From positions 1 to 18,415 of the forward strand of contig JACQPW010000061.1 in assembly GCA_016207285.1 (NCBI GenBank): DNA of 18,415 bases, given 5' to 3'. The notes beneath the pieces are model-generated. The model did no database searches. It was not told where the DNA came from and worked only from the letters and a program-made list of their open reading frames with translations. The stretch is from Candidatus Kerfeldbacteria bacterium (GTDB taxonomy: Bacteria; Patescibacteriota; Patescibacteriia; UBA9570). How positions within the stretch are numbered: the first letter of the stretch is position 1; every line of letters starts with the position of its first letter. This document shows positions 7,916 through 14,555 of the stretch, piece after piece. The position numbers were made by a program, and so were the translations under genes.

Positions 7916-9237
7916 AACAAGCCACGTACGTTATCTGGCAATTCGACAGACATTGTGGATAGTTGTTCAGCTAGATCATGCAGAGTGGCGGCACGTTTTG
8001 TTCCATAGGCTTGCGTAGTATCTTGTTTGGCAGTGTTCGTTTCTAATAGGGCAATGATAGCGCCACGTTTTTCAAATAATATTGCATTCAGTTTCGCGAA
8101 TAGCTCAGCGGATGTGTTTAGTTCTTGTTCCATTTGGACACGCAGTTCTTGTGGCCAGACTGTCGTTTCAAACGGGTTGACCTCGCGGTAGGTACTTTTG
8201 CCTTGCATGATCACTTTATAGGCTGCGTCACGTAGTGTTAGTCGGGCATCGCCGCAACGAAGATAATGGGTAATCAGATCACGCAATTCAACGGCTGCCA
8301 CATAAGTAGGATCAGAGCCAGTAACTTTCTTCCAGCTCTGTGCGACACGATCGCGCCAGGTATCTTCATGATCCAAACCTATACCGTGAGTACCTTTTAA
8401 TTCATCAGTAATTTTGCAGACCACATCCCAAAATGCATGTAAAGTTGGATCAAACCTTGCAGGATCGTAGACAACTTCAGCCTGCTGCAATAAGGCTTGT
8501 TCTTGATTGGTAAAGGGGATATCATCAGCTGTGACTTTAGCTAAACTCCAACGACTAGCTGCTGGTCGATCATTGTGAACAAACACGCCAACACCTTCCG
8601 CACCACCAAACATCACGTCGCTGGTTACGGGCTTGACTACGATGGTATCATTACTCACTCGAGCAGCCTGCGTAATTAAATCCCAACGGTGTTTAGCATC
8701 TGGTGATAATGTATCCCTAGCAGCCACCATTTCTGCAGAGTAGGTGATCGGAGGTAATTCCTGTTTGGCTTCAGCACCAGCGATGATTAACTCTAAAGAA
8801 TAGGGTTTGAGGTCAGCCATGCGTAAATCAAATGGAGCCAGCACGCCCTCTTCATTTTGTGTGACAAAGGTGACTACTCCAAGGTCAGGACGAATGCTAA
8901 TTGCCCGAGCGCGTCCGATGGCAGGTAAAAAGTCGGATCGCTGCGAACGCAAAAAAGCTTCAATCGCTTGTGGCAACCATGTAAACTCTGCACCACCTGG
9001 TTGGGCAGCAATATATTCTCTGATCGCAAATAGACGTCTTTGGTTACTGCGTTCGGTGGCGGCTGTACCACGGGAAGCTGTTTCGTCTATTTCAGCAATG
9101 TGTTGGGGTAATTCAACTGTAAAACCTTGCTGCACATTTGCTGGTTGAGGAATCACTCTTGTTAATTGGGCATCAGCACCACCGCGTACTTCGAGTGACT
9201 CTACTGGTAGACGCACTGGTAGTTCCTTATCTGGCAT
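7909..9237 (-). CDS. Uncharacterised 442-residue protein
   Basis: I do not recognise this protein. It is soluble, mildly acidic and mainly helical in its second half, with no signal peptide, membrane span, Walker motif or obvious metal site. Segments include RRLFAIREYIAAQ (about 67-79), a beta-rich region with RPDLGVVTFVTQNEEGV, HAFWDVVCKITDELKG in the middle and a C-terminal helical part (QMEQELNTSAELFAKLNAIL). It shares codon habits with its neighbours, so it looks native. The ATG at 9237 is supported by a well-formed promoter whose -10 is six bases upstream. That promoter overlaps the mutM stop codon, so the gene follows mutM but can be transcribed alone. It converges on the operon at 2821-7903. 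Confidence 0.7.
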   Translation of the reverse strand: MPDKELPVRLPVESLEVRGGADAQLTRVIPQPANVQQGFTVELPQHIAEIDETASRGTAATERSNQRRLFAIREYIAAQPGGAEFTWLPQAIEAFLRSQRSDFLPAIGRARAISIRPDLGVVTFVTQNEEGVLAPFDLRMADLKPYSLELIIAGAEAKQELPPITYSAEMVAARDTLSPDAKHRWDLITQAARVSNDTIVVKPVTSDVMFGGAEGVGVFVHNDRPAASRWSLAKVTADDIPFTNQEQALLQQAEVVYDPARFDPTLHAFWDVVCKITDELKGTHGIGLDHEDTWRDRVAQSWKKVTGSDPTYVAAVELRDLITHYLRCGDARLTLRDAAYKVIMQGKSTYREVNPFETTVWPQELRVQMEQELNTSAELFAKLNAILFEKRGAIIALLETNTAKQDTTQAYGTKRAATLHDLAEQLSTMSVELPDNVRGLLK

Positions 9238-9243
9238 TGGGTC

Positions 9244-9272
9244 ATGCTAGCCTTTTTTTGGGCTTTTGTCAA
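9244..9272 (-). promoter_or_regulatory. Leaderless promoter of the 442-residue gene
   Basis: On the reverse strand: TTGACA (9272-9267, a perfect -35), a 17-base spacer, TAGCAT (9249-9244), then six bases to the ATG at 9237. The -35 overlaps the TGA stop of mutM (9271-9269). No Shine-Dalgarno is present. Confidence 0.6.
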
Positions 9273-10135
9273 TGCTGACACGTTGGACAAAAATGTGTCC
9301 CACGCCCAGCGCAGCGAGTTTTTTTGATAATGGTTTTACAACGACGACAGGGTTCACCAGTGCGATCGTACACTTTGCGCTTATTCCAATAGGAACCGGT
9401 TTTGCCGTCGACCCGATAGTAGTGACTAAAACTAGTGCCACCTAGTTTAATTGCTTCACGCAAAATATCATGGCTCGCTTGATAGAGCGCTCGTTGCTCT
9501 GCACGCGTTAACGTACTTACGCGGCGAGTTGGCTTTACTCTAGCCTGCCAGCAGATATCGTCGGCATAGATGTTGCCGATGCCAGCAATGGCCTGTTGGT
9601 TCAACAGCACTGCCTTAATACTTGTCCGTTTACGTTTTTGCAAAACAGTACAGAAATAATCAAACGTGTACGTGGGTTCAATGGGCTCGATCCCTAGTTT
9701 TTTCTGAATAAAGTAATGTTCAATGTCAGCGGCTGGGTATAGTTCCACATAGCCAAACTTACGCATGTCTTGAAAGAATAGCTTGCTACCATCCGTAAAG
9801 ATAAACTCAACCCGGGTGTGGTTGTTTGGTAGCGTAGTTTGTTCCTTGCCCATGGTATGACCGCCCAAAAATTTCGGTTGTTTGTCTGTGTACAATAACT
9901 GTCCGGTCATTTTTAAATGAATGACAAAGCCATAGCCAGAATTCAGGTTCACCACTAACCATTTGGCTTTACGATCCACTCCAACTATTTTTTTCTTTAG
10001 GACAAATTTTTTAATTTCAGTCGCTGTGCCTTTAAATTTTTTGTGTTCATGCACTACAAGTTTAGTGATGGTTTTGCCCACGACATATTTGCGTAAACCG
10101 TTGGCTACTGTCTCAACTTCTGGTAATTCCGGCAT
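9269..10135 (-). CDS. mutM: Formamidopyrimidine-DNA glycosylase (Fpg/MutM)
   Basis: 288 residues. The protein begins MPELPEVETV; after Met removal, P2 is the Schiff-base nucleophile and E3 the general acid. The beta-hairpin lysine region (HKKFKGTATE), the helix-two-turn-helix GIGNIYADDICWQARVKP, and a C-terminal zinc finger (C263, C266, C283, C286, with R278 in GRGTHFC) are all present. It excises 8-oxoguanine and formamidopyrimidines and nicks the abasic site. An upstream in-frame ATG at 10153 would add six residues, but that stretch is the promoter -10, and the extension would bury the catalytic proline. The start is therefore 10135. Confidence 0.96.
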   Translation of the reverse strand: MPELPEVETVANGLRKYVVGKTITKLVVHEHKKFKGTATEIKKFVLKKKIVGVDRKAKWLVVNLNSGYGFVIHLKMTGQLLYTDKQPKFLGGHTMGKEQTTLPNNHTRVEFIFTDGSKLFFQDMRKFGYVELYPAADIEHYFIQKKLGIEPIEPTYTFDYFCTVLQKRKRTSIKAVLLNQQAIAGIGNIYADDICWQARVKPTRRVSTLTRAEQRALYQASHDILREAIKLGGTSFSHYYRVDGKTGSYWNKRKVYDRTGEPCRRCKTIIKKTRCAGRGTHFCPTCQH

Positions 10136-10141
10136 GGAAAA

Positions 10142-10150
10142 AGTATACCA
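10142..10150 (-). promoter_or_regulatory. Extended -10 promoter of mutM, leaderless
   Basis: On the reverse strand TGGTATACT (10150-10142) is an extended -10 identical to the one at 1609-1617. Six bases (TTTTCC) follow before the mutM ATG at 10135. The -35 region is poor, as expected with a TGn element. The predicted start point is at or next to the A of the ATG. Confidence 0.6.
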
Positions 10151-10151
10151 C

Positions 10152-10184
10152 AAATGACAAAGCCCAGATCCTCCACGGCTGGGC
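10152..10184 (-). terminator. Intrinsic terminator of the acyltransferase gene
   Basis: Reverse strand: GCCCAG (10184-10179), an 11-base loop that may add a CC/GG pair, CTGGGC (10167-10162), then TTTGTCATTT. It lies 20 bases past the acyltransferase stop and directly before the mutM promoter, isolating the two reverse-strand genes from each other. Confidence 0.5.
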
Positions 10185-10204
10185 AGTGTCCTCCTTGCGT
10201 TGTA

Positions 10205-11152
10205 CTAGTCATCGACCCATCCTTCCCAGGCGACATCCAGGAGGTTCTGTTCACCGTAGAAGGTGTTCAGCCAGTCGCGCAGTCCAGCTTGGGTGAACTG
10301 GCTGATGTCACGATGCGGTGCCGCCGCTCGCAGTTCAGCAGTGATTTCCTGTACCACCACGTTGGCGCGACCATTGATGTAGGGGGCAAAGTTGAACCAG
10401 CCCTCAGCGCCCTTGGCTCGCAGCGTCAGGTTCACCCACACCACCGGGACATCCAGTCCAGCCGATGCTTGGAACAGTTCCAGCGTTCCCAGAATGCGCG
10501 GCAGCAGAACGCCTTGCCAGGTCGCGAAACCGGGAACGTGCTGACCGAACTTGGCCAGGTACTGGGCACGACGTTCTGCGGTGTAACGCTGATCTGGCAG
10601 GATGACGATGGCGATACCACCAGGCGTACGCTTGGCGCGTGCCATCAGCCGGCTTACCTGGTAGCGATACCACCAGTTGGAGAGTCGATGCAGGTCGCGC
10701 TGCAGCTGCGGCCACCACCGCCACACTGCCCACTCGTGAAAGCGAGTAGTGAAGATACCCAGACCCAACGCCCACAATCCCCAGCCCATCGGGTTGAAGA
10801 TGTGTGAACCTTTCAGGACAAAGGCCATCCGTTGGCTGACGTAGCGTCCAGTGAAGTAGGCGACCGCCCAGGAGAGGATGGTGGGCGGGTGCTTGAACAG
10901 GACAATCTTCAGTCGATTGTCTCCGCGCAGATCCGCACACATTTCCGTCAGCCAGGAGAACCCGAGGGGCTGAAAGCACCAGTGCTGAACCCGCCAGGAC
11001 CACCAGTACGGCATGCTGCCCAACGGATGGTAGGCCGTGAACCAACCCAGCGTCAGACTCCACAACATGCCGCCAGTGAAGGCGATGCAGCCTTCAATGA
11101 AGGTCAGAGTGAAGAACAAGATGGCCCGCAGCCAGGCATGGATTTTCTGCAT
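10205..11152 (-). CDS. PlsC/LCLAT-like membrane acyltransferase with altered active site
   Basis: 315 residues. The architecture matches lysophospholipid acyltransferases of the AGPAT/LCLAT type. There are N-terminal hydrophobic segments (about 10-37), then the position of motif I at K87-H88, then VLKGSHIFNPMGWGLWALG ending in GIFTTR (R137, motif II), then VILPDQRYT (185-191) where FPEGT is expected, then VLLPRILGT (215-223) like the LCLAT block HPRTTGF. The HX4D motif is not intact: L93 replaces the Asp, with S94-W95 next. Activity is therefore uncertain. Start: ATG 11152 has GGAG (11162-11159) six bases upstream; the longer TTG start at 11188 lacks this. Leucine codons are mostly CTG; I read no TTA in the gene, unlike every neighbour. 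Probably horizontally acquired. Confidence 0.6.
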   Translation of the reverse strand: MQKIHAWLRAILFFTLTFIEGCIAFTGGMLWSLTLGWFTAYHPLGSMPYWWSWRVQHWCFQPLGFSWLTEMCADLRGDNRLKIVLFKHPPTILSWAVAYFTGRYVSQRMAFVLKGSHIFNPMGWGLWALGLGIFTTRFHEWAVWRWWPQLQRDLHRLSNWWYRYQVSRLMARAKRTPGGIAIVILPDQRYTAERRAQYLAKFGQHVPGFATWQGVLLPRILGTLELFQASAGLDVPVVWVNLTLRAKGAEGWFNFAPYINGRANVVVQEITAELRAAAPHRDISQFTQAGLRDWLNTFYGEQNLLDVAWEGWVDD

Positions 11153-11158
11153 GGTAAA

Positions 11159-11162
11159 CTCC
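11159..11162 (-). promoter_or_regulatory. Shine-Dalgarno deciding the acyltransferase start
   Basis: GGAG on the reverse strand, six bases before ATG 11152. It is one of very few convincing Shine-Dalgarno sites in the window and selects this ATG over the in-frame TTG at 11188. Confidence 0.55.
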
Positions 11163-11199
11163 GAGCAATGCAGTGATGAGATGAGCAAAACGTGGCCGC

Positions 11200-11228
11200 A
11201 GTGTAGGTACTTTCTAACGGTTTGTCAA
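11200..11228 (-). promoter_or_regulatory. Promoter of the acyltransferase gene
   Basis: Reverse strand: TTGACA (11228-11223), a 17-base spacer, TACACT (11205-11200). The predicted mRNA has a leader of about 40 bases before the ATG at 11152. Its -35 overlaps the -35 of the divergent forward promoter. Confidence 0.65.
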
Positions 11229-11250
11229 CGCCAGCAGCCCGTGCTACTAT
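11222..11250 (+). promoter_or_regulatory. Promoter of the small basic protein and helicase operon
   Basis: TTGTCA (11222-11227), a 17-base spacer, TACTAT (11245-11250). The ATG at 11262 is 11 bases downstream, giving a leader of about five bases. The -35 shares the near-palindrome TTGTCAA with the divergent promoter. Confidence 0.5.
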
Positions 11251-11261
11251 GTTCGGTACGT

Positions 11262-11609
11262 ATGCCAGCCAAACCAAAAACTGATAAAACCACACGCAAA
11301 ACCAGCGGTAGTGGAAAGAAATTCAAAGAGGTCAGCATCGTCCAATTTTTGAATGTCAAAAAAGTGGAACGCAAAACAGAATTAATGCGTTTACTCACGC
11401 ATGTGGTACAAAATTATACCAAAGATAAATCTGTCTTGGTGCAAGCGAAGACCACCACCAATAGTATTGAATATCGAGTCTTGAATAAAAAGGTTGCCCT
11501 GGCCCTAGCGACGAGAGCACAAGCGGCTTTCAAGCAACACCATCCTACCGTTACTGTATCGACGCCGAATGATGGTGCGTATTGTCGCATCACGGTTGAA
11601 TTCAATTAA
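11262..11609 (+). CDS. Small basic protein of unknown function
   Basis: 115 residues. I do not recognise a family. The first 22 residues are a disordered-looking Lys/Thr/Arg/Ser tail (KTDKTTRKTSGSGKK). The rest is predicted alpha/beta: SIVQFLNV, a helix KTELMRLLTHVVQNYT, a strand IEYRVLNKK, a helix ALATRAQAAFKQH and two strands (VTVST, AYCRITVEF). The strong positive charge suggests nucleic-acid or ribosome binding, but this is inference. The start at 11262 follows a promoter; the frame is open further upstream, but that part runs through the promoter and the divergent gene. The helicase-nuclease begins seven bases after the stop, so the two form an operon. Confidence 0.6.
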   Translation: MPAKPKTDKTTRKTSGSGKKFKEVSIVQFLNVKKVERKTELMRLLTHVVQNYTKDKSVLVQAKTTTNSIEYRVLNKKVALALATRAQAAFKQHHPTVTVSTPNDGAYCRITVEFN

Positions 11610-11615
11610 ACGGCT

Positions 11616-14555
11616 GTGGGCAGCGAGTTCGATGTCCACTACGCATTGCTAAACCCAGAGCAGCGTCGGGCAGTCGACCATGTGGATGGTCCGATGTTGG
11701 TGTTGGCAGGTGCTGGTACCGGCAAAACGCAGATGATTGCCTTGCGCATTGCAAAATTGCTGGCCACGCAAGATCTGGAACCACGCAATATTCTGTGTTT
11801 AACGTTTACCGAAAGTGGTGTCAACGCCATGCGTGCCCGCCTTGTCACTATGCTGGGTGCAGTTGGTTACCAAGTGCGGGTCTATACCTTCCATGGTTTT
11901 TGTAATGAGGTGATTACCGATCATCCTGAAGTCTTTTTAGAGCAATCAGCCTTAGAACCGATTACGGATCTCGATCGGATCATTGTGGTGCAGGATATCA
12001 TCCAAGAGCTATCCGCCGACAATCCATTAAAACCGTTTGGTGCACCGGATTTTTATATTCCCGACATTTTACGCGCCATCCAAACCCTCAAGCGCGAAAA
12101 CGTCAGCCCTGACCAATTGTTAAAATTGGTAGACGATACCATGCCCGATAAAAAAAATCAGAAACAATTAGCCAAACAACGGGCGCTCGTGGGCGTCTAT
12201 CAAGCCTATCAAACAAAACTGCGTCAGTTGCAGCAGTACGATTACGAGGACATGATTTTGTATGTCATTCAGGCCTTTACCGATCATCCCGATATTCTGG
12301 CTGACTATCAAGAACAGTACCTGTATGTGCTGGTCGATGAGTTTCAAGATACCAATGGGGCACAAAATGAGGTCATCCGTTTATTAGGTTCTAACCAAAC
12401 AGATCCCAACATCTTCGTCGTCGGAGATGACCGCCAATCGATTTATCGTTTTCAAGGGGCCGCTCTGGAGAATATTTTGTCTTTTCAACAACGGTATGGT
12501 CAGTCGGCCGAGATCATCAGCTTGCAACAGAATTACCGTAGTCAGCAAATGATTCTAGACGCTGCGACGGCGCTGATTAGAAATAATCAATCTAGTTTAG
12601 AACGACACATTCCGACCTTACAGACCGGCTTAATCGCCGCTAGAGCGTTAGATCCTTACCCCATTGAAATCGCGGCACTAGATTCTCCGGCAGTAGAGCT
12701 CTATTGGCTGAGTCAGCGTATCACTGCCCTGATTGCTGAGGGTTGCAATTCAGCTGACATCGCTGTTATTTGTCGCACCAATGCCGATGCCGATGTGGCG
12801 TTCGACCACTTGAACCGTTCTGGTATCCCGGTGCATTTAGCAGCTGGTAGTAATGTCCTAGCCGATCCATTCGTGCAGCAGTTTGTGCGCTTACTATCCT
12901 ATGTTGGTCTGGGGGGTAACGATGAAGAACTGTTTAGTATTAGTCAAAGCGATTGGTTACAGTTTCCGCTGGCCGAGGTTGCGGTGTTAACCCATCAAGC
13001 CAGCAGTACGCACACGTTTTTGTGGCAGGTGTGGCAAAACAGTGAGCAACCAGCCATCCATCAATTTGCCGAGAATATCTTACGGTGGCGACGTGTCATT
13101 CATACCCAACTGTGTTCAGATTGGTTTAGTATGATCGTTCAAGAATCTGGGTGGTTGGCGCATGTCATGAAAACACAACACAGCGTGGCCCATCTCAATC
13201 GGTTATCTACCCTGTTTCATGCTGTGTTGCAACTAACGCGCTCTAATCATCGCATTACGATCAAAGAAGTGCTGGAATATCTTCGCTTATTGCAAAAACA
13301 TGATCTCGCCTTGGAAGAAGAACCGCTCGCTACCCAGCGACAGGCTGTGCATGTGTATACGGGGCATCGCGCCAAGGGTCTAGAATTTCAGCATGTCTTT
13401 ATTATCAAGTGTGTAGATAAGCATTGGGGTAATACTATTGATCGAGCCAAGTTGAAATTACCCGCTGGTATCCTGCAGTTTGAATCAGCTGATGTCAGCA
13501 CTGCCGCCAATGAAGATGAGCGTCGTTTATTGTATGTTGCCATGACGCGGGCTAAAGAAAAGCTGTACATGAGTTTCGCTACACAATCCGACAGCGGCCG
13601 TGCCACTCAACCGAGTCAATTTATCAGTGAGCTACCCAGTGCTACCGTAACGCCAGCTCTGGATGCAGCCACGGTTATCCAGCAGCCTGGAGAGCGGTTA
13701 GTGCAGACCTTATCACCAGCGCCCGAGCGATTAGATACAGCGGTTGTCCAGGATTATGTTCGCGGCTTACTCGCCAACTACCGGATGAGCGCGACCCATT
13801 TGAATGATTATCTACACTGTCCGCGGTTGTTTTTCTATCAAGATATTTTACGCGTGCCACACGAAACCAATAAACAAGTCGCTTTTGGTATTGCCGTGCA
13901 TAACGCCTTGCAAGCTGCTAGTCGGCAGCAGATTGATCATGGTCACTTACCAGCGGTGACGGATTTTATGCAGGTGTTTGAAAAAGAGCTCACCAAGCAA
14001 CCGCTCTCTACCAAAGACTATCAGCACGACTTAGCCTTTGGGCAGAGCATTTTACCGCGCTACTATGCTGACCATCAGGATATTTTGCGCGCTAATCTGT
14101 TTCCAGAGAAAAACTTTAGCAGTGATCAGATCATGGTAGACGAGGTTCCCTTGGTGGGCAAAATTGATAGCATTACCGTCTTGGATGAAGCCACTAAACA
14201 GGTGCATGTGATTGATTACAAAACGAGTAACCCAGATAGTAAGTCAGCCGACTTAGCCAAAGGAGGAGTGTATCATCGGCAACTGTTATTCTATAAATTG
14301 CTGTGTGACAACGCTAAAGCGTTTGGCTATACGGCCGTCTCCGGTGAAATCAATTTTGTGCGCCCTTCTGCCAAGACTAATCAGTTTGTCCATCGGCAAT
14401 ACGAGTTTACCGATGAAGACGTGGCACGTACCCGCCAGGAAATCAAAGTTGTGTATCAGCATATTCAAAATTTGGACTTTTTGCACCCAGCGGCTGAAGC
14501 TCTTTGTGGTGAGTGCAATTGGTGTCAGTTGTTAGATGGGAGTACAATAGCTTAG
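11616..14555 (+). CDS. UvrD/Rep-family helicase fused to a Fe-S PD-(D/E)XK nuclease
   Basis: 979 residues, well over UvrD/PcrA (about 720). Superfamily 1A motifs: Q16, Walker A GAGTGKT (32-38), Walker B VDEFQDT (D241-E242), GDDRQSIYRFQGA (270-282), GHRAKGLEF (583-591) and VAMTRAKEKL with R645. The extra C-terminal 250 residues form a RecB/AddB/Cas4-type nuclease: GKID with D851, IDYKTS with D867 and K869, then YHRQLLFYKLL. Four cysteines placed as in AddB/AdnB (C735 in LHCPRLFFY; C964, C967, C970 in CGECNWC) suggest a 4Fe-4S cluster stapling the nuclease. Likely role: processing of double-strand breaks or other DNA ends. The GTG start follows the upstream gene by six bases; no Shine-Dalgarno. 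The next gene abuts the stop. Confidence 0.9.
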   Translation: MGSEFDVHYALLNPEQRRAVDHVDGPMLVLAGAGTGKTQMIALRIAKLLATQDLEPRNILCLTFTESGVNAMRARLVTMLGAVGYQVRVYTFHGFCNEVITDHPEVFLEQSALEPITDLDRIIVVQDIIQELSADNPLKPFGAPDFYIPDILRAIQTLKRENVSPDQLLKLVDDTMPDKKNQKQLAKQRALVGVYQAYQTKLRQLQQYDYEDMILYVIQAFTDHPDILADYQEQYLYVLVDEFQDTNGAQNEVIRLLGSNQTDPNIFVVGDDRQSIYRFQGAALENILSFQQRYGQSAEIISLQQNYRSQQMILDAATALIRNNQSSLERHIPTLQTGLIAARALDPYPIEIAALDSPAVELYWLSQRITALIAEGCNSADIAVICRTNADADVAFDHLNRSGIPVHLAAGSNVLADPFVQQFVRLLSYVGLGGNDEELFSISQSDWLQFPLAEVAVLTHQASSTHTFLWQVWQNSEQPAIHQFAENILRWRRVIHTQLCSDWFSMIVQESGWLAHVMKTQHSVAHLNRLSTLFHAVLQLTRSNHRITIKEVLEYLRLLQKHDLALEEEPLATQRQAVHVYTGHRAKGLEFQHVFIIKCVDKHWGNTIDRAKLKLPAGILQFESADVSTAANEDERRLLYVAMTRAKEKLYMSFATQSDSGRATQPSQFISELPSATVTPALDAATVIQQPGERLVQTLSPAPERLDTAVVQDYVRGLLANYRMSATHLNDYLHCPRLFFYQDILRVPHETNKQVAFGIAVHNALQAASRQQIDHGHLPAVTDFMQVFEKELTKQPLSTKDYQHDLAFGQSILPRYYADHQDILRANLFPEKNFSSDQIMVDEVPLVGKIDSITVLDEATKQVHVIDYKTSNPDSKSADLAKGGVYHRQLLFYKLLCDNAKAFGYTAVSGEINFVRPSAKTNQFVHRQYEFTDEDVARTRQEIKVVYQHIQNLDFLHPAAEALCGECNWCQLLDGSTIA
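14519..14548 (+). promoter_or_regulatory. Possible internal leaderless promoter of the FAD oxidoreductase gene
   Basis: TTGGTG (14519-14524), 18 bases, TACAAT (14543-14548), then seven bases to ATG 14556. It lies inside the 3' end of the helicase-nuclease gene. The -35 is weak. The -10-to-ATG spacing matches other starts in the window. Confidence 0.35.

Noticed and set aside
9250..9267. AGCC-T7-GGGCTTTT on the forward strand, as a terminator
   Set aside because: The stem is only four base pairs, and no forward gene reads into it. The T-run is the A-rich spacer of the reverse promoter.
10136..10153. Longer mutM start at 10153
   Set aside because: The six added codons cover the -10 element, and the catalytic proline must be residue 2.
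10154..10807. Long open frame on the forward strand opposite the acyltransferase gene
   Set aside because: It is antisense to a gene with family motifs, promoter, Shine-Dalgarno and terminator. Its protein has no recognisable domain, and long frames are expected opposite G+C-rich genes.
10404..11063. 219-residue reverse-strand frame inside the acyltransferase gene
   Set aside because: Rich in Arg, Ala, Pro and His, with no domain, lying in another frame of the same strand: a composition shadow.
11037..11261. Upstream extension of the 115-residue basic protein
   Set aside because: It would run through the divergent promoters and antisense to the acyltransferase start. The ATG at 11262 follows a proper -10.
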